From Leptospira biflexa (GTDB taxonomy: Bacteria > Spirochaetota > Leptospiria > Turneriellales > DYLW01): 58,948 nucleotides of DNA. The DNA lies in NCBI GenBank assembly GCA_020721865.1, contig DYLW01000002.1:1-58948 (forward strand). The letters run 5' to 3'. Positions 26,774-35,739 of this stretch are shown one piece after another. Numbering within the stretch: position 1 is the stretch's first letter; the number at the start of each line of letters is the position of its first letter. The translations under genes and the position numbers were made by a program. The notes beneath the pieces were generated by a model, which searched no databases, was not told where the DNA came from, and saw only the letters and a program-made list of their open reading frames with translations.

Positions 26774-27654
26774 AGTGAGTTTGTCTTTACGCTGTGCCGG
26801 GTTTGTTTTCCCGCCAGTTGCCCAATTTCCACCATAACTTTTTGCAGAAGTTGTTTGCTTTCCTCATCTGACAATTTCTTTCCGTAATAATCTGTGAAAC
26901 TGATGGGCTTGCCTATGTGCACGGAAACATTATGCGGCCCCGGGGAAGGTATACATTCCATACGGGGGAATACTTCGGGAGGAAGAGCCTCTCCGGTTCC
27001 CCGTATCCCCACCGGGACAATGGGCATTTTTGTCTTGATGGCCAGCATAATCATGCCTTCATTTCCGGGGAGTAAACCGGTATCCGGTTCCACATCTTTG
27101 CGGGTTAAATTTTCTTCGCCGGGAATGGTGCCCTCGGGAAAAATCACAACATAGTTTCCTTTTTTCAGAAGATCAATGGCTTTCTTTAAACCACCGGAAT
27201 CCACGCACAGCCGCTCAATGGGGATTCCTCCCGCCATTTCCATGAAAATTCCGGACAAGGGCATGCCCAGTAGCTCCGCCTTTGCCATAAAATATGCCCG
27301 GCGGGGCAGGGACGGTGCCAGAACCTGTGCATCCAGCCAACTGGAATGATTGGCGGCCAGAAGTGCTCCCGTAGCAGGTAGATTTTCCGCTCCTTCCACT
27401 TTCAGATTGTATAAATATTTAAAGGCAATCCGGTATGCCGGTACCACCATATCCATCACAGCGGCAGATATGCTTGCACCTAACTCCGTGTCCCGGACAG
27501 GGTTCCAGAATCGTCTGGCCAGATAATCCAGCGGTCCCAGAGTCATTTTCATCGCATGATCGTAAGGAGTGATGGGCATCCGGGGCGGATGATCACCGCA
27601 AATGTCTTTTCTTACAGGCGGGGTATTAACAATATTTGCTTCTTTACCGTTCAT
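26770..27654 (-). CDS. 1-acyl-sn-glycerol-3-phosphate acyltransferase family protein
   Basis: PlsC-type acyltransferase of 294 residues acting at the inner membrane in phospholipid synthesis. Motifs are NHSSWLD (HX4D catalytic dyad), the segment GGIPIER, FPEGT and VPVGIRGTG. An N-terminal extension of about 90 residues precedes the catalytic domain, longer than in E. coli PlsC, and resembles that of spirochaete and actinobacterial homologues. It probably forms a unit with the thioesterase 54 nt upstream, both dealing with acyl chains. It could instead be a lyso-lipid acyltransferase of another specificity. Confidence 0.87.
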   Translation of the reverse strand: MNGKEANIVNTPPVRKDICGDHPPRMPITPYDHAMKMTLGPLDYLARRFWNPVRDTELGASISAAVMDMVVPAYRIAFKYLYNLKVEGAENLPATGALLAANHSSWLDAQVLAPSLPRRAYFMAKAELLGMPLSGIFMEMAGGIPIERLCVDSGGLKKAIDLLKKGNYVVIFPEGTIPGEENLTRKDVEPDTGLLPGNEGMIMLAIKTKMPIVPVGIRGTGEALPPEVFPRMECIPSPGPHNVSVHIGKPISFTDYYGKKLSDEESKQLLQKVMVEIGQLAGKQTRHSVKTNSL

Positions 27655-27708
27655 AATATATCCTTGATTAATAATTTAAAGTGCAATTTTTAAGCCGGAG
27701 ATACTGGA

Positions 27709-28212
27709 TCAAGTTTTTTCCGGTTTGGACAGCTTCCGTCCTTCCAGAGTTTCCATGTCTGCAAGAAATTCCGGAGAAATTTTCTTTGCCCGGAATGTTT
27801 TTGCATCCACCACAGCATGAACGGATGAGCCCTCCGCCACCAGAAAACCTTCTTCCCGGTCATATATTGTATACTGCATATCCACAAAGCTCCTTCGCAC
27901 ACCGGTCACCTTCATGCCCACCACCAATTTCTGGTTGAGGAAAGCCTGGCGTTTGTATGTGCAGGAAGTGTTTACCAAAGTCATGGTGCTCCCCCTGCCT
28001 TCCATCATGCCACGCAGGATTCCCTTTTCTTCCATGTTTTTCCTGAATCCGGGGAGCAGGGTAAAATAATGGATGCGTATCATTTCAAAGTAAGAAAAAT
28101 AGACCGCATTGTTTACGTGACCATAAGCATCCAGATCCCGCCAGGCGACAGAAATCTCAATATGGGCGGAGCATTTTTCCCATGGCCGGGCATTCCTTTC
28201 TATTGGAGACAT
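27709..28212 (-). CDS. Acyl-CoA thioesterase, 4HBT hot-dog family
   Basis: Hot-dog-fold thioesterase of 167 residues that hydrolyses acyl-CoA (YbgC/FadM-like). The 4HBT signature VAWRDLDAYGHVNNAVYFSY carries the catalytic Asp. ATG 28212 is chosen because AGGG lies four bases upstream and it gives normal family length; the frame stays open to 28347 but that extension looks non-coding. It is divergent from the beta-oxidation operon and probably co-transcribed with the PlsC-type gene, linking acyl-CoA release and membrane lipid synthesis. Confidence 0.85.
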   Translation of the reverse strand: MSPIERNARPWEKCSAHIEISVAWRDLDAYGHVNNAVYFSYFEMIRIHYFTLLPGFRKNMEEKGILRGMMEGRGSTMTLVNTSCTYKRQAFLNQKLVVGMKVTGVRRSFVDMQYTIYDREEGFLVAEGSSVHAVVDAKTFRAKKISPEFLADMETLEGRKLSKPEKT

Positions 28213-28394
28213 GTTCCCTGCTGGAAGTGCGTTTCTGTCGGTAAAGAAGAAAATACACGCCGATGGGGCGAACGCGGGAACGGGGAGGGCACCGGAGGTA
28301 TGTGCCATAATCCTGTGCCCTCTCCAAAACATGTCGATGGATATCAACGCGAAAAAATCTTGACAGGACTTGTCTATTTTTTTCCTTGAATTAA

Positions 28395-29549
28395 ATGGCC
28401 GAACATTTCAATGAATATTCCTTTTTCACGGAAGAACATGAAGAATTCCGGGATTCATTCCGGAAGTTTGTGGAGAAAGAGCTGGTGCCCCACCACGAAA
28501 AATGGGAAGAAGAAGGAATGGTTCCGCATTCTGTCTGGGAAAAAGCGGGGCAATATGGATTTGTGTGTCCCGGAGTGGAGGAAGAGTATGGCGAAGCCGG
28601 GGTGGATTTTCTGTATTCCGTGGTTCTGATACAGGAGTTAGCACGCAGCAGGATTTCCGGCTGGATGCTGTCTTTGCATTCGGATATTGTGGCTCCTTAT
28701 ATACAGGAATTTGGCACGGAAGAGCAGAAGAAAAAATGGCTGCCCTGTCTGGTCTCCGGTAAGATTGTTTCCGCCATTGCCATGACAGAACCAGACGCCG
28801 GTTCTGACCTGAAGGAAATCAAAACCACCGCCATCTTGAAGGGGGATCATTATATTTTGAATGGTTCCAAGACATTTATCTCCAACGGGCAGGTGGCTGA
28901 TCTGGTCATTGTGGTGGCAAAAACAAACCCCGGAGCCAGGGAAAGAGGGGTCAGTCTGTTGCTGGTGGAATCTAATTCTCCAGGATTTGTCAAAGGCAAG
29001 AAGCTCAAAAAAATCGGGCTGAGTGCCCAAGACACTTCTGAATTATTTTTTGATGATGTGAAGGTCCCCCAGGAAAATCTGCTGGGCAAGGCCGGACGTG
29101 GGTTCCTGTATTTGATGCAGAAACTCCAGCAGGAACGTCTGGTGGTATCCATTGCGGCGGTGGAGGCCGCACAAAAGGCCCTGGAGGATACCATAGAATA
29201 TGTAAAGACAAGAAAGATGTTTGGAAGCACTTTATCCAAAATGCAGAACACCCAGTTTGTGCTGGCGGAAGTGGCCACGGAAATTGAAATTGGGAAGGCT
29301 TTCATGGAAAAGCTAATTTTGCGACATATTAAAAAGGATAAAATTACAAAGGAAGTATCCATGGCAAAATACTGGACAACAGAAATGCTCCAGCGATCTG
29401 TGGACCGTTGCCTCCAGTTATACGGAGGGTTTGGGTATATGAAAGAGTACCCCATTGCGAAAGATTTTGTGGACGCCCGCGTACAATCCATATACGCCGG
29501 TGCCAATGAAATCATGAAAGTACTCATTGCAAAAGAAATTGGCTTATGA
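28395..29549 (+). CDS. Acyl-CoA dehydrogenase
   Basis: FAD enzyme of 384 residues that introduces the alpha-beta double bond in acyl-CoA and passes electrons to ETF. Signature 1 reads AIAMTEPDAGSDL and the C-terminal signature LQLYGGFGYMKEYPIAKDF. The catalytic base is in YAGANEI (E372), at the position of short/medium-chain enzymes. It is the first gene of a six-gene module that lists beta-oxidation steps in order. A TTGACA at 28360-28365 lies upstream without a good -10, and the ribosome-binding site is weak. ETF genes are not in the window. Confidence 0.93.
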   Translation: MAEHFNEYSFFTEEHEEFRDSFRKFVEKELVPHHEKWEEEGMVPHSVWEKAGQYGFVCPGVEEEYGEAGVDFLYSVVLIQELARSRISGWMLSLHSDIVAPYIQEFGTEEQKKKWLPCLVSGKIVSAIAMTEPDAGSDLKEIKTTAILKGDHYILNGSKTFISNGQVADLVIVVAKTNPGARERGVSLLLVESNSPGFVKGKKLKKIGLSAQDTSELFFDDVKVPQENLLGKAGRGFLYLMQKLQQERLVVSIAAVEAAQKALEDTIEYVKTRKMFGSTLSKMQNTQFVLAEVATEIEIGKAFMEKLILRHIKKDKITKEVSMAKYWTTEMLQRSVDRCLQLYGGFGYMKEYPIAKDFVDARVQSIYAGANEIMKVLIAKEIGL

Positions 29550-29586
29550 GCAGAGTAGTAAAAAAATTTTTAGTAAAGGAGAAAGT

Positions 29587-30021
29587 ATGTTAGATGTTTC
29601 ATACCAGGGAAAAGAATTTGATCCCTATGTTTTTGAAGTGGAAAGAGGCAAGATAAAGGAACTTGCTCTTGCGATTGGAGATGACAATCCTCTGTTTTTT
29701 GACGCTAAATACGCCCAGGAAAAAGGATACAAGGATGTTCCGGCTCCGCTGACATTTGCGACGGTCATGAATTTCTGGGGATATCCGGAAATCTGGGATA
29801 AAATGATAATGGTGGGTATTGATATCAAGAAACTGCTTCATGCGAAAGAAGAATATGAGTATTTCGCCCCCATTTATCCCGGGGATAAAATATCCGGAAC
29901 CGTTTCCATTGAATCTATGCGAGCAAGCACAAAAATGGATATGGTGACATTTAAGACCACATATAAACGCGACAATGAGGTTGTCACAGTCGCGAAAATG
30001 TCTATTATCATAGGCAAATAA
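29587..30021 (+). CDS. MaoC-like dehydratase N-terminal domain protein (HadA-type subunit)
   Basis: Hot-dog protein of 144 residues belonging to the group of partner subunits without full catalytic residues (HadA/MaoC N-terminal type); it reads GDDNPLFFDAKYAQEKGYKDVPAPLTF. With the next gene it should form a heterodimeric (R)-specific enoyl-CoA hydratase or 3-hydroxyacyl dehydratase. ATG 29587 has the strong site AAAGGAG; the frame opens earlier at 29527, overlapping the dehydrogenase, but that start is unlikely. Confidence 0.85.
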   Translation: MLDVSYQGKEFDPYVFEVERGKIKELALAIGDDNPLFFDAKYAQEKGYKDVPAPLTFATVMNFWGYPEIWDKMIMVGIDIKKLLHAKEEYEYFAPIYPGDKISGTVSIESMRASTKMDMVTFKTTYKRDNEVVTVAKMSIIIGK

Positions 30022-30035
30022 ATACGGAGGATGAT

Positions 30036-30452
30036 ATGGAATTAAAATACGATAAAATTAACGAGGGCGATGAACTTCCATCGTTGCAGAAACCTCCCAT
30101 CCAGCAAGTCCAGTTGGTACGGTACGCCGGAGCTTCCGGGGACTTTAACCAGATCCACACCGTGGATGCTTATGCAAAAGAAGCCGGATTGGGCGGAACA
30201 ATTGTCCATGGCATGTTGATTATGGGTATTCTGGGGCAGATGCTTTCCAGTTTTGCGGGCGTAAAAAATGTGAAAAGCTTTGGAGTGGGTTTCAAGGCCA
30301 TAACCCGTCCCGGAGATATTCTCACCGCTGGCGGAACTGTAAAAAAGAAATATGAAGAAAACGGAAAGAAATTTATTGAGTGTAAACTCTATGTGAAAGA
30401 CCAGAAAGATGAAGTCAAGATTGACGGCAAAGCTGTCATACAAGTAGATTAA
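30036..30452 (+). CDS. MaoC-type dehydratase, catalytic (HadB-type) subunit
   Basis: Hot-dog hydratase of 138 residues. The hydratase-2 motif ASGDFNQIHTVDAYAKEAG keeps the catalytic Asp and His (D-x-N-x-x-H), followed by GGTIVHGMLIMG. It pairs with the preceding gene, giving the HadAB/ChsH-like split arrangement in place of the crotonase usual for beta-oxidation, so the hydroxyacyl-CoA formed is probably the R isomer. GGAGG precedes the start. Confidence 0.88.
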   Translation: MELKYDKINEGDELPSLQKPPIQQVQLVRYAGASGDFNQIHTVDAYAKEAGLGGTIVHGMLIMGILGQMLSSFAGVKNVKSFGVGFKAITRPGDILTAGGTVKKKYEENGKKFIECKLYVKDQKDEVKIDGKAVIQVD

Positions 30453-30464
30453 TCCGGAGGATCT

Positions 30465-31220
30465 ATGAACCATTTTGAAGATTTAAAAGGCAAGGTTGTT
30501 GTCATCACCGGCTCCGGAAGGGGAATCGGGAAGGGAATTGCGGAAGCTTTCGCGGATGCGGGTAGCAAAGTGGTCATTACCGATATAGACCCGGTCACTG
30601 CGGAAGCTACTGCAAAAGAAATTGCCGCAAAAGGCGTGGAAACCCTGAGCGTGGTCTGCGATGTTTCCAAAAAGGAATCAGCAGACAACCTCATAAACAA
30701 AACGGTGGAAAAATTCGGCGGAGTGGACATTCTGGTCAACAACGCCGGCACCACCAAAGACGGACTTTTTATCCGCATGAAGCCGGAGCAATGGCAGATG
30801 ATCATAGATATTAACCTCACGGGTACGTATCTGGTCACATCGGCGGCGGTCAATGTCATGAGAAAAAAGAAGAGCGGAAGCGTGATCAACCTGACCTCTG
30901 TGAACGCCTTGGGTGTTCCCGGGCAGGCAAACTATGCCGCTTCCAAAGCCGGAGTGATTGGTTTTACCAAAGCCCTCGCGAAAGAGCTGGCTCCCATGGG
31001 CATCCGCGTGAACGCCGTGGCTCCGGGGTTCATTGAAACCTTTCTGACATCCCTGATTCCGGAGAAAATGGCAGAAGAGATGGTGAAGCATATTCCCCTC
31101 CAGAGAAAAGGCCAGCCATCGGATATTGCCAAGCCCATTGTGTTTCTTGCCTCCGATATGGCTTCCTATATCACTGGCGAAGTGTTAAACGTAAACGGCG
31201 GACTCAACGGAGTACACTAA
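30465..31220 (+). CDS. SDR-family 3-oxoacyl reductase / 3-hydroxyacyl-CoA dehydrogenase
   Basis: Short-chain dehydrogenase of 251 residues, FabG/PhaB-like. The nucleotide site TGSGRGIG is at 16-23, NNAG follows, and the catalytic triad is S145, Y157, K161 (YAASK). The aspartate in VITDID after beta-2 suggests NAD rather than NADP preference, which would suit oxidation. GGAGG supports the start. The stop overlaps the thiolase start as TAATG. In this context it should interconvert 3-hydroxyacyl-CoA and 3-oxoacyl-CoA. Confidence 0.9.
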   Translation: MNHFEDLKGKVVVITGSGRGIGKGIAEAFADAGSKVVITDIDPVTAEATAKEIAAKGVETLSVVCDVSKKESADNLINKTVEKFGGVDILVNNAGTTKDGLFIRMKPEQWQMIIDINLTGTYLVTSAAVNVMRKKKSGSVINLTSVNALGVPGQANYAASKAGVIGFTKALAKELAPMGIRVNAVAPGFIETFLTSLIPEKMAEEMVKHIPLQRKGQPSDIAKPIVFLASDMASYITGEVLNVNGGLNGVH

Positions 31221-32383
31221 TGAAAGAAGTATCCATTACAGGAGCATACCAGACCCAGTTTGGTATGCTCAAGACTGTCACCATCCGGGAACTGATTTTT
31301 GAAGCCGGGATGAAGGCGGTGGCGGATTCCGGCTTGACCCTGGACCAGATTGAAGTGATTTATGTGGGCAACTATGCGTCCACGGACTTCAATGACCTGA
31401 ACCTGATTGGTCCTTATGTGGCCAGCATTCTGGGAATTCCTAACACCCCCTCCATACACATTGAGAATGCGTGTAGCTCCGGAGCGGTTTCCATCCAGTT
31501 GGCAAAATCCATGATTGCCGCCGGGGTGTATAAAAACGCCCTGGTTTTGGGGGTGGAAAAAATGAATACAAAGACTCCGGATGAAACCATGCGTATTATT
31601 GCCAAGGGCGGGGATCCGGAATTTGGGAACTCGCTGAGTGTTGCCGCTCCATCCATTTATGCCTTATATGCCACCCGTCACATGGCCGATTTTGGAACTA
31701 CCAAAGAGCATCTGGCCATGGTAGCGGAAAAAAACTACGCAAATGGGGCCAAAAATCCCAAGGCACACAAACAAAAGGAGATTGATCTGCCCCGGATTAT
31801 GAAAGCCCCCATGATCACCTCCCCGCTGGGTCTGCACGATGTTTCTCTGGTGACAGACGGAGCCGCTGCGGTTGTGCTCATGCCATCGGATGACGCAAAG
31901 AAATTGCACCCAAAGCCGGTGCGGATCATCGGAGCCGGAATTGGTGCGGAAGATAACAATATTGCCAATAAAGAATCTTTTGTATCCCTGCTTTCCACAG
32001 TCCGGGCGGCAGAAAAGGCATACGCGGAGGCGAAAGTTTCCCCCTCAGAGATAAACATGGCGGAAGTCCATGACTGTTTCACCATTACGGAAATTCTGGA
32101 TATTGAAGATCTGGGATTTTTCAAAAAGGGAGAGGGTGGCTTTGCCGTAGCGGAAGGCCATACCAAAATCACGGGAAAAATACCGGTGAACATGAGCGGT
32201 GGATTGAAATCCAAAGGCCATCCCATCGGTGCGACGGGAGTGGCACAGGCGGTTGAAATCATTGAGCAGATGCGCGGACTCACCGGAGAACGCCAGGTGA
32301 AACAAACCGATCTGGGACTAACCCATACGCTGGGCGGAAGCCCCGGCATCGCTGCGGTAAACATATACCGGAAAGGTTTTTAA
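31220..32383 (+). CDS. Thiolase family protein (acetyl-CoA acyltransferase)
   Basis: Thiolase of 387 residues of the SCP2/archaeal-like group that works with DUF35 proteins. The nucleophile is in IENACSSGA (C85), then VHDCFT with the HDCF motif, and KSKGHPIGATG (H334). The second cysteine found near the C-terminus of classical thiolases (CxGxG) is replaced by LGGSPG, typical of this subgroup. It is coupled to the SDR (TAATG) and followed 12 nt later by the DUF35 gene. It would close the cycle by splitting 3-oxoacyl-CoA or run in reverse as a condensing enzyme. Confidence 0.9.
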   Translation: MKEVSITGAYQTQFGMLKTVTIRELIFEAGMKAVADSGLTLDQIEVIYVGNYASTDFNDLNLIGPYVASILGIPNTPSIHIENACSSGAVSIQLAKSMIAAGVYKNALVLGVEKMNTKTPDETMRIIAKGGDPEFGNSLSVAAPSIYALYATRHMADFGTTKEHLAMVAEKNYANGAKNPKAHKQKEIDLPRIMKAPMITSPLGLHDVSLVTDGAAAVVLMPSDDAKKLHPKPVRIIGAGIGAEDNNIANKESFVSLLSTVRAAEKAYAEAKVSPSEINMAEVHDCFTITEILDIEDLGFFKKGEGGFAVAEGHTKITGKIPVNMSGGLKSKGHPIGATGVAQAVEIIEQMRGLTGERQVKQTDLGLTHTLGGSPGIAAVNIYRKGF

Positions 32384-32394
32384 GGGGGCACACT

Positions 32395-32724
32395 ATGGAA
32401 CATATAACAGGATACAAATGTAAAGATTGTGGAGCTGGTCCGTTTTTAATGCCCACCATGGCCTGCCAGAAATGCCACTCCCAGAATCTGGAGGAAGTGG
32501 CATTGAGCGGAAACGGCAAAATCCATACGTTCACCATCGTCCATGCTGCCTTTGGGTCACTCAAGGAAAAAGCTCCCTACGCATTGTGCATTGTGGAACT
32601 GCAGGAAGGCCCCAGACTTCTAACCATAGTGGAAGACGTGAATGTGGAGACACTCAAAGTGGAACATCCCGTTCGGCTCAAATACTTTAACGAAGAGAAA
32701 ATACCCATTTTCCAAGGAGCCTAG
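32395..32724 (+). CDS. DUF35 zinc-ribbon/OB-fold protein, thiolase partner
   Basis: Protein of 109 residues with an N-terminal rubredoxin-like zinc ribbon (CKDCG and CQKCH) and a C-terminal OB fold (TFTIVHAAF ... YALCIVEL). DUF35 proteins form tight complexes with SCP2-type thiolases, acting as acyl-CoA binding bridges; known examples are the archaeal HMG-CoA synthase complex and BbsA with BbsB in benzylsuccinate degradation. GGGGG precedes the start. It is the last gene of the acyl-CoA module. Confidence 0.9.
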   Translation: MEHITGYKCKDCGAGPFLMPTMACQKCHSQNLEEVALSGNGKIHTFTIVHAAFGSLKEKAPYALCIVELQEGPRLLTIVEDVNVETLKVEHPVRLKYFNEEKIPIFQGA

Positions 32725-32726
32725 GG

Positions 32727-33461
32727 TTGATCCCCCGGAAATTAGTTTTTCTTTTTTTGTTGTACTCATTTTTCTTTTCCTTCTTTTCGCTGGTTACCGG
32801 GGGTCCCATTACACTGGTGACCAGCGAATATCCGCCTTACAGTACAAAGGAATTGGCCAATAGGGGAATTCTAGTTTCCATTATTGTGGAATCCTTCCAT
32901 GCGGCGGGGGAGAAGAATGTGGAGATTGTCTTTGAACCCTGGTACCGTGCTCTGGAAAATGCCAAAAAGGGGAAATACGATGGAATTTTTACCCTCTGGT
33001 ATAAAAAAGAAAGGGAGAACTGGTTTGCCTATTCCGCCCCCATTCTGGAAGATGATCTGATTTTCTTTGCCCACACGGAAAATAAAATCCGGATATCCAA
33101 ACCCGCCGATCTGAACCCTTATAAAATCGGGACGGGCTTGGGGTATGCGTATCCGGAATGGTTTATGAATTTATCTGTGAATAAAGATGAAAGTGCGTTC
33201 GATGAGCATAATTTCCATAAGCTTTACAACCATAGGGTGGACATTGCTCTGGCGGAACGCAATGTGGGAATGTATTATATCCGGAAATTAAAATACCAGG
33301 ATGCCATAAAACCCATCCCCTATCCCATAGCCCATATCCAGCAATACCTGGGATTTAACCGGAAAAAAAAAGATTATAAAAAAAATCTTTACACGTTCAA
33401 TAAGGGTTTATCTGTAATAAAAGCGAATGGAACCTATGTGCAGATTAAAAATTCCTTTTAA
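32727..33461 (+). CDS. Periplasmic solute-binding protein (SBP family 3-like), likely kinase partner
   Basis: Exported protein of 244 residues. A signal peptide (about 1-24, very hydrophobic) precedes an SBP_bac_3-type domain starting ITLVTSEYPPYS, with YDGIFTLWYKKERENWFAYS typical of the family. No ABC permease is nearby; instead a hybrid histidine kinase follows 8 nt after the stop, so this protein probably presents a ligand to the kinase. The TTG start is two bases after the DUF35 stop and has AAGGAG about nine bases upstream, inside the previous gene. Confidence 0.82.
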   Translation: MIPRKLVFLFLLYSFFFSFFSLVTGGPITLVTSEYPPYSTKELANRGILVSIIVESFHAAGEKNVEIVFEPWYRALENAKKGKYDGIFTLWYKKERENWFAYSAPILEDDLIFFAHTENKIRISKPADLNPYKIGTGLGYAYPEWFMNLSVNKDESAFDEHNFHKLYNHRVDIALAERNVGMYYIRKLKYQDAIKPIPYPIAHIQQYLGFNRKKKDYKKNLYTFNKGLSVIKANGTYVQIKNSF

Positions 33462-33469
33462 CAGATGCC

Positions 33470-35701
33470 ATGAAAATTAAATATAAAATTATTTTGGGCA
33501 TTATTGGATCGCTGGTCGTGTTCAATTCCATTTTTTCTTTTTTCTTCATATATTATCAGCATAAGAATGAACTGTCCCGTTTGAATGCGAAGATACTGGA
33601 CACCGATAACCTCATTGAAAAAGCCATCGCGGATGCACTCTGGAATATTGATAAAAACCGCATTGAACAGGGACTCAAATCTTTTCTCATGGACAGTGAA
33701 ATTTCCGGTATCGATCTGGAGGATACTCTGGGGATAAATAATTTTTCCCTGAAAAAAGAAGAAACCGCTCACCACCACCTGATCCCATCGCCCCGGATTC
33801 TCCGGATTCAAAATGAAGTGATTGGCAAAATTACTGTTTATTATAACGATTCTGTGCTCCAGGAAAAGCAAAATTCCTTTTTACTGGTGATGGTGGTTAT
33901 TACAATCTCCATGATTTTTTTGAGTACTCTTGTTTTGATGCGAATATCCAACAAAATCCTTGCCCCGTTGGAAATTCTGGTGGATGGTCTCAAAAGGGTC
34001 GATGAGGGGGATTATTCCCATCGGATTTATGTAAATACAAAGGATGAATTCAAACTCATTGAAACCTATTTTAACAAAATGTCCAGGAAAATCCAGAAGG
34101 AATTTGAAGACCGCATAAAGAGAGAAGAAGAACTGGAAAGGGCAAAGCTGGCGGCAGAAAAAGCATCCAACGCAAAAGGATATTTTCTTTCCAGTATGAG
34201 CCATGAAATCCGCACCCCATTAACGGTCATCATCGGACTGATTGAAATTATGGAATTCACCAATCTGGATGAGGAGCAAAAGAAATATGTGAAAAGACTT
34301 TCTTCTTCCAGTGCCGCTCTTCTGGATTTAATCAATGAGGTGCTGGATTTCTCCCGGATTGAATCCGGAAAAATTGATCTCAATCCGCAAGAGCTATCCG
34401 TGGAAGATTTGCTGGAGTCCGTTGTGGATTCCTTTCTTCTGGCCGCACAGGCAAAAAATCTGGAAATATACTATTTTCTGGAAAACAATGTTCCGGAAAT
34501 GATCATTTCTGACCGGGGGAGGCTACGTCAGATTTTGATGAATTTAATCAGTAACGCCATAAAATTTACCAAAGAAGGTGAAATTTATATCATCGTTAAA
34601 AAAATATTTGAAAAAGATAGCAAAATCCAACTGGAGTTTTCCATATCTGACACCGGAATTGGAATTCCCAAAGACTCACTGGATGATGTTTTTCTGAATT
34701 ACAACCGGGGCCAGTCCAACTACACAAAAACCCAGTCCGGCACCGGTTTGGGTCTACCCATTGTCAAAAAATTGGTGGAGCTTCTGGGTGGGTCCATCTC
34801 TGTGGAATCCGAAGAAAACCAGGGTAGCACTTTTTATTTTACCATCAATGCGGAGGTCCCCACTCTGGAAAACAGATTCTCCAAAAATCTGTGTTTGGAG
34901 GGATTCCGAGCCCTGCTGGTGGATGACAATCCCACCCATCTGGCCATTTTGAGGACCATGCTCCGGGAAGAAAAAATTGATGTGATTGATATTCCGGACG
35001 CAACGTCTGCCATTAATTTTCTCAGTAAAGGAAAGGATGTCCAGTTTATTCTCACGGATTTTCAGATGCCCCATATCAACGGCCTGGAATTTGCCCGCAT
35101 GGTCAGGGAAGACCTCAAAATAAGCAACATACCCATTATTTTATATTCTGCCCAGACCCACGACATTGACCACTCACAGCATCCATCCATTTCAGAAATT
35201 ATTACCAAACCCATCAAAAAAAGCAAGCTCATTGACATCATTAAAAAATCAATCCAATGTGAAAATATTCACCCATGGAAAGATATGAAGAATGAAAACA
35301 AACCAGAGATAATAATGGATAATCAGAAATTTACCATTTTGTTAGCGGAAGATAACGACATGAACAGGGAAACCACCGGTATCCTCCTGCGAAATGAGGG
35401 ATATTCCGTGGAAAGTGCGGAGAATGGTAAAGTGGCAGTGCAAATATATAAAAAAAGTCGTCCTAATCTGGTGTTGATGGATATACAGATGCCGGAGATG
35501 GATGGCTACGAAGCCGTGCGTGCCATCCGAGAGCTGGAGAAAGGAACAGAATTCCATGTTCCCATCATTGCCCTGACCGCCTTCGCACTGAAGATAACAC
35601 GAGAAGAGGCAAAAAAATCGGGTATGGATGACTTCCTCGCCAAACCGGTAATCCCCAGCGAGCTATTCAAACGCATTGCCTATCATCTGTCCATATCATA
35701 A
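33470..35701 (+). CDS. Hybrid sensor histidine kinase with two receiver domains
   Basis: Membrane kinase of 743 residues. Two transmembrane helices (about 8-28 and 142-163) flank a short periplasmic domain. HAMP (about 165-217) and a coiled coil lead to HisKA with SHEIRTP (H245) and HATPase with NLISNAIKFT, DTGIGIP and GTGLGLPIV. Two receiver domains follow: one with VDDNP and phospho-acceptor D530, one with AEDND and D671 (VLMDIQMPEMDGYEA). No output domain is present, so the signal must leave by phosphotransfer or through another protein. It is probably co-transcribed with the binding-protein gene upstream, its likely sensory partner. Confidence 0.93.
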   Translation: MKIKYKIILGIIGSLVVFNSIFSFFFIYYQHKNELSRLNAKILDTDNLIEKAIADALWNIDKNRIEQGLKSFLMDSEISGIDLEDTLGINNFSLKKEETAHHHLIPSPRILRIQNEVIGKITVYYNDSVLQEKQNSFLLVMVVITISMIFLSTLVLMRISNKILAPLEILVDGLKRVDEGDYSHRIYVNTKDEFKLIETYFNKMSRKIQKEFEDRIKREEELERAKLAAEKASNAKGYFLSSMSHEIRTPLTVIIGLIEIMEFTNLDEEQKKYVKRLSSSSAALLDLINEVLDFSRIESGKIDLNPQELSVEDLLESVVDSFLLAAQAKNLEIYYFLENNVPEMIISDRGRLRQILMNLISNAIKFTKEGEIYIIVKKIFEKDSKIQLEFSISDTGIGIPKDSLDDVFLNYNRGQSNYTKTQSGTGLGLPIVKKLVELLGGSISVESEENQGSTFYFTINAEVPTLENRFSKNLCLEGFRALLVDDNPTHLAILRTMLREEKIDVIDIPDATSAINFLSKGKDVQFILTDFQMPHINGLEFARMVREDLKISNIPIILYSAQTHDIDHSQHPSISEIITKPIKKSKLIDIIKKSIQCENIHPWKDMKNENKPEIIMDNQKFTILLAEDNDMNRETTGILLRNEGYSVESAENGKVAVQIYKKSRPNLVLMDIQMPEMDGYEAVRAIRELEKGTEFHVPIIALTAFALKITREEAKKSGMDDFLAKPVIPSELFKRIAYHLSIS

Positions 35702-35739
35702 AATTCTTTTCACGCCCGGTGGTCATTAAAAATCGGCTT

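Noticed and set aside
28360..28394. TTGACA-led promoter for the acyl-CoA dehydrogenase operon
   Set aside because: No acceptable -10 at 15-19 nt spacing before the ATG at 28395.
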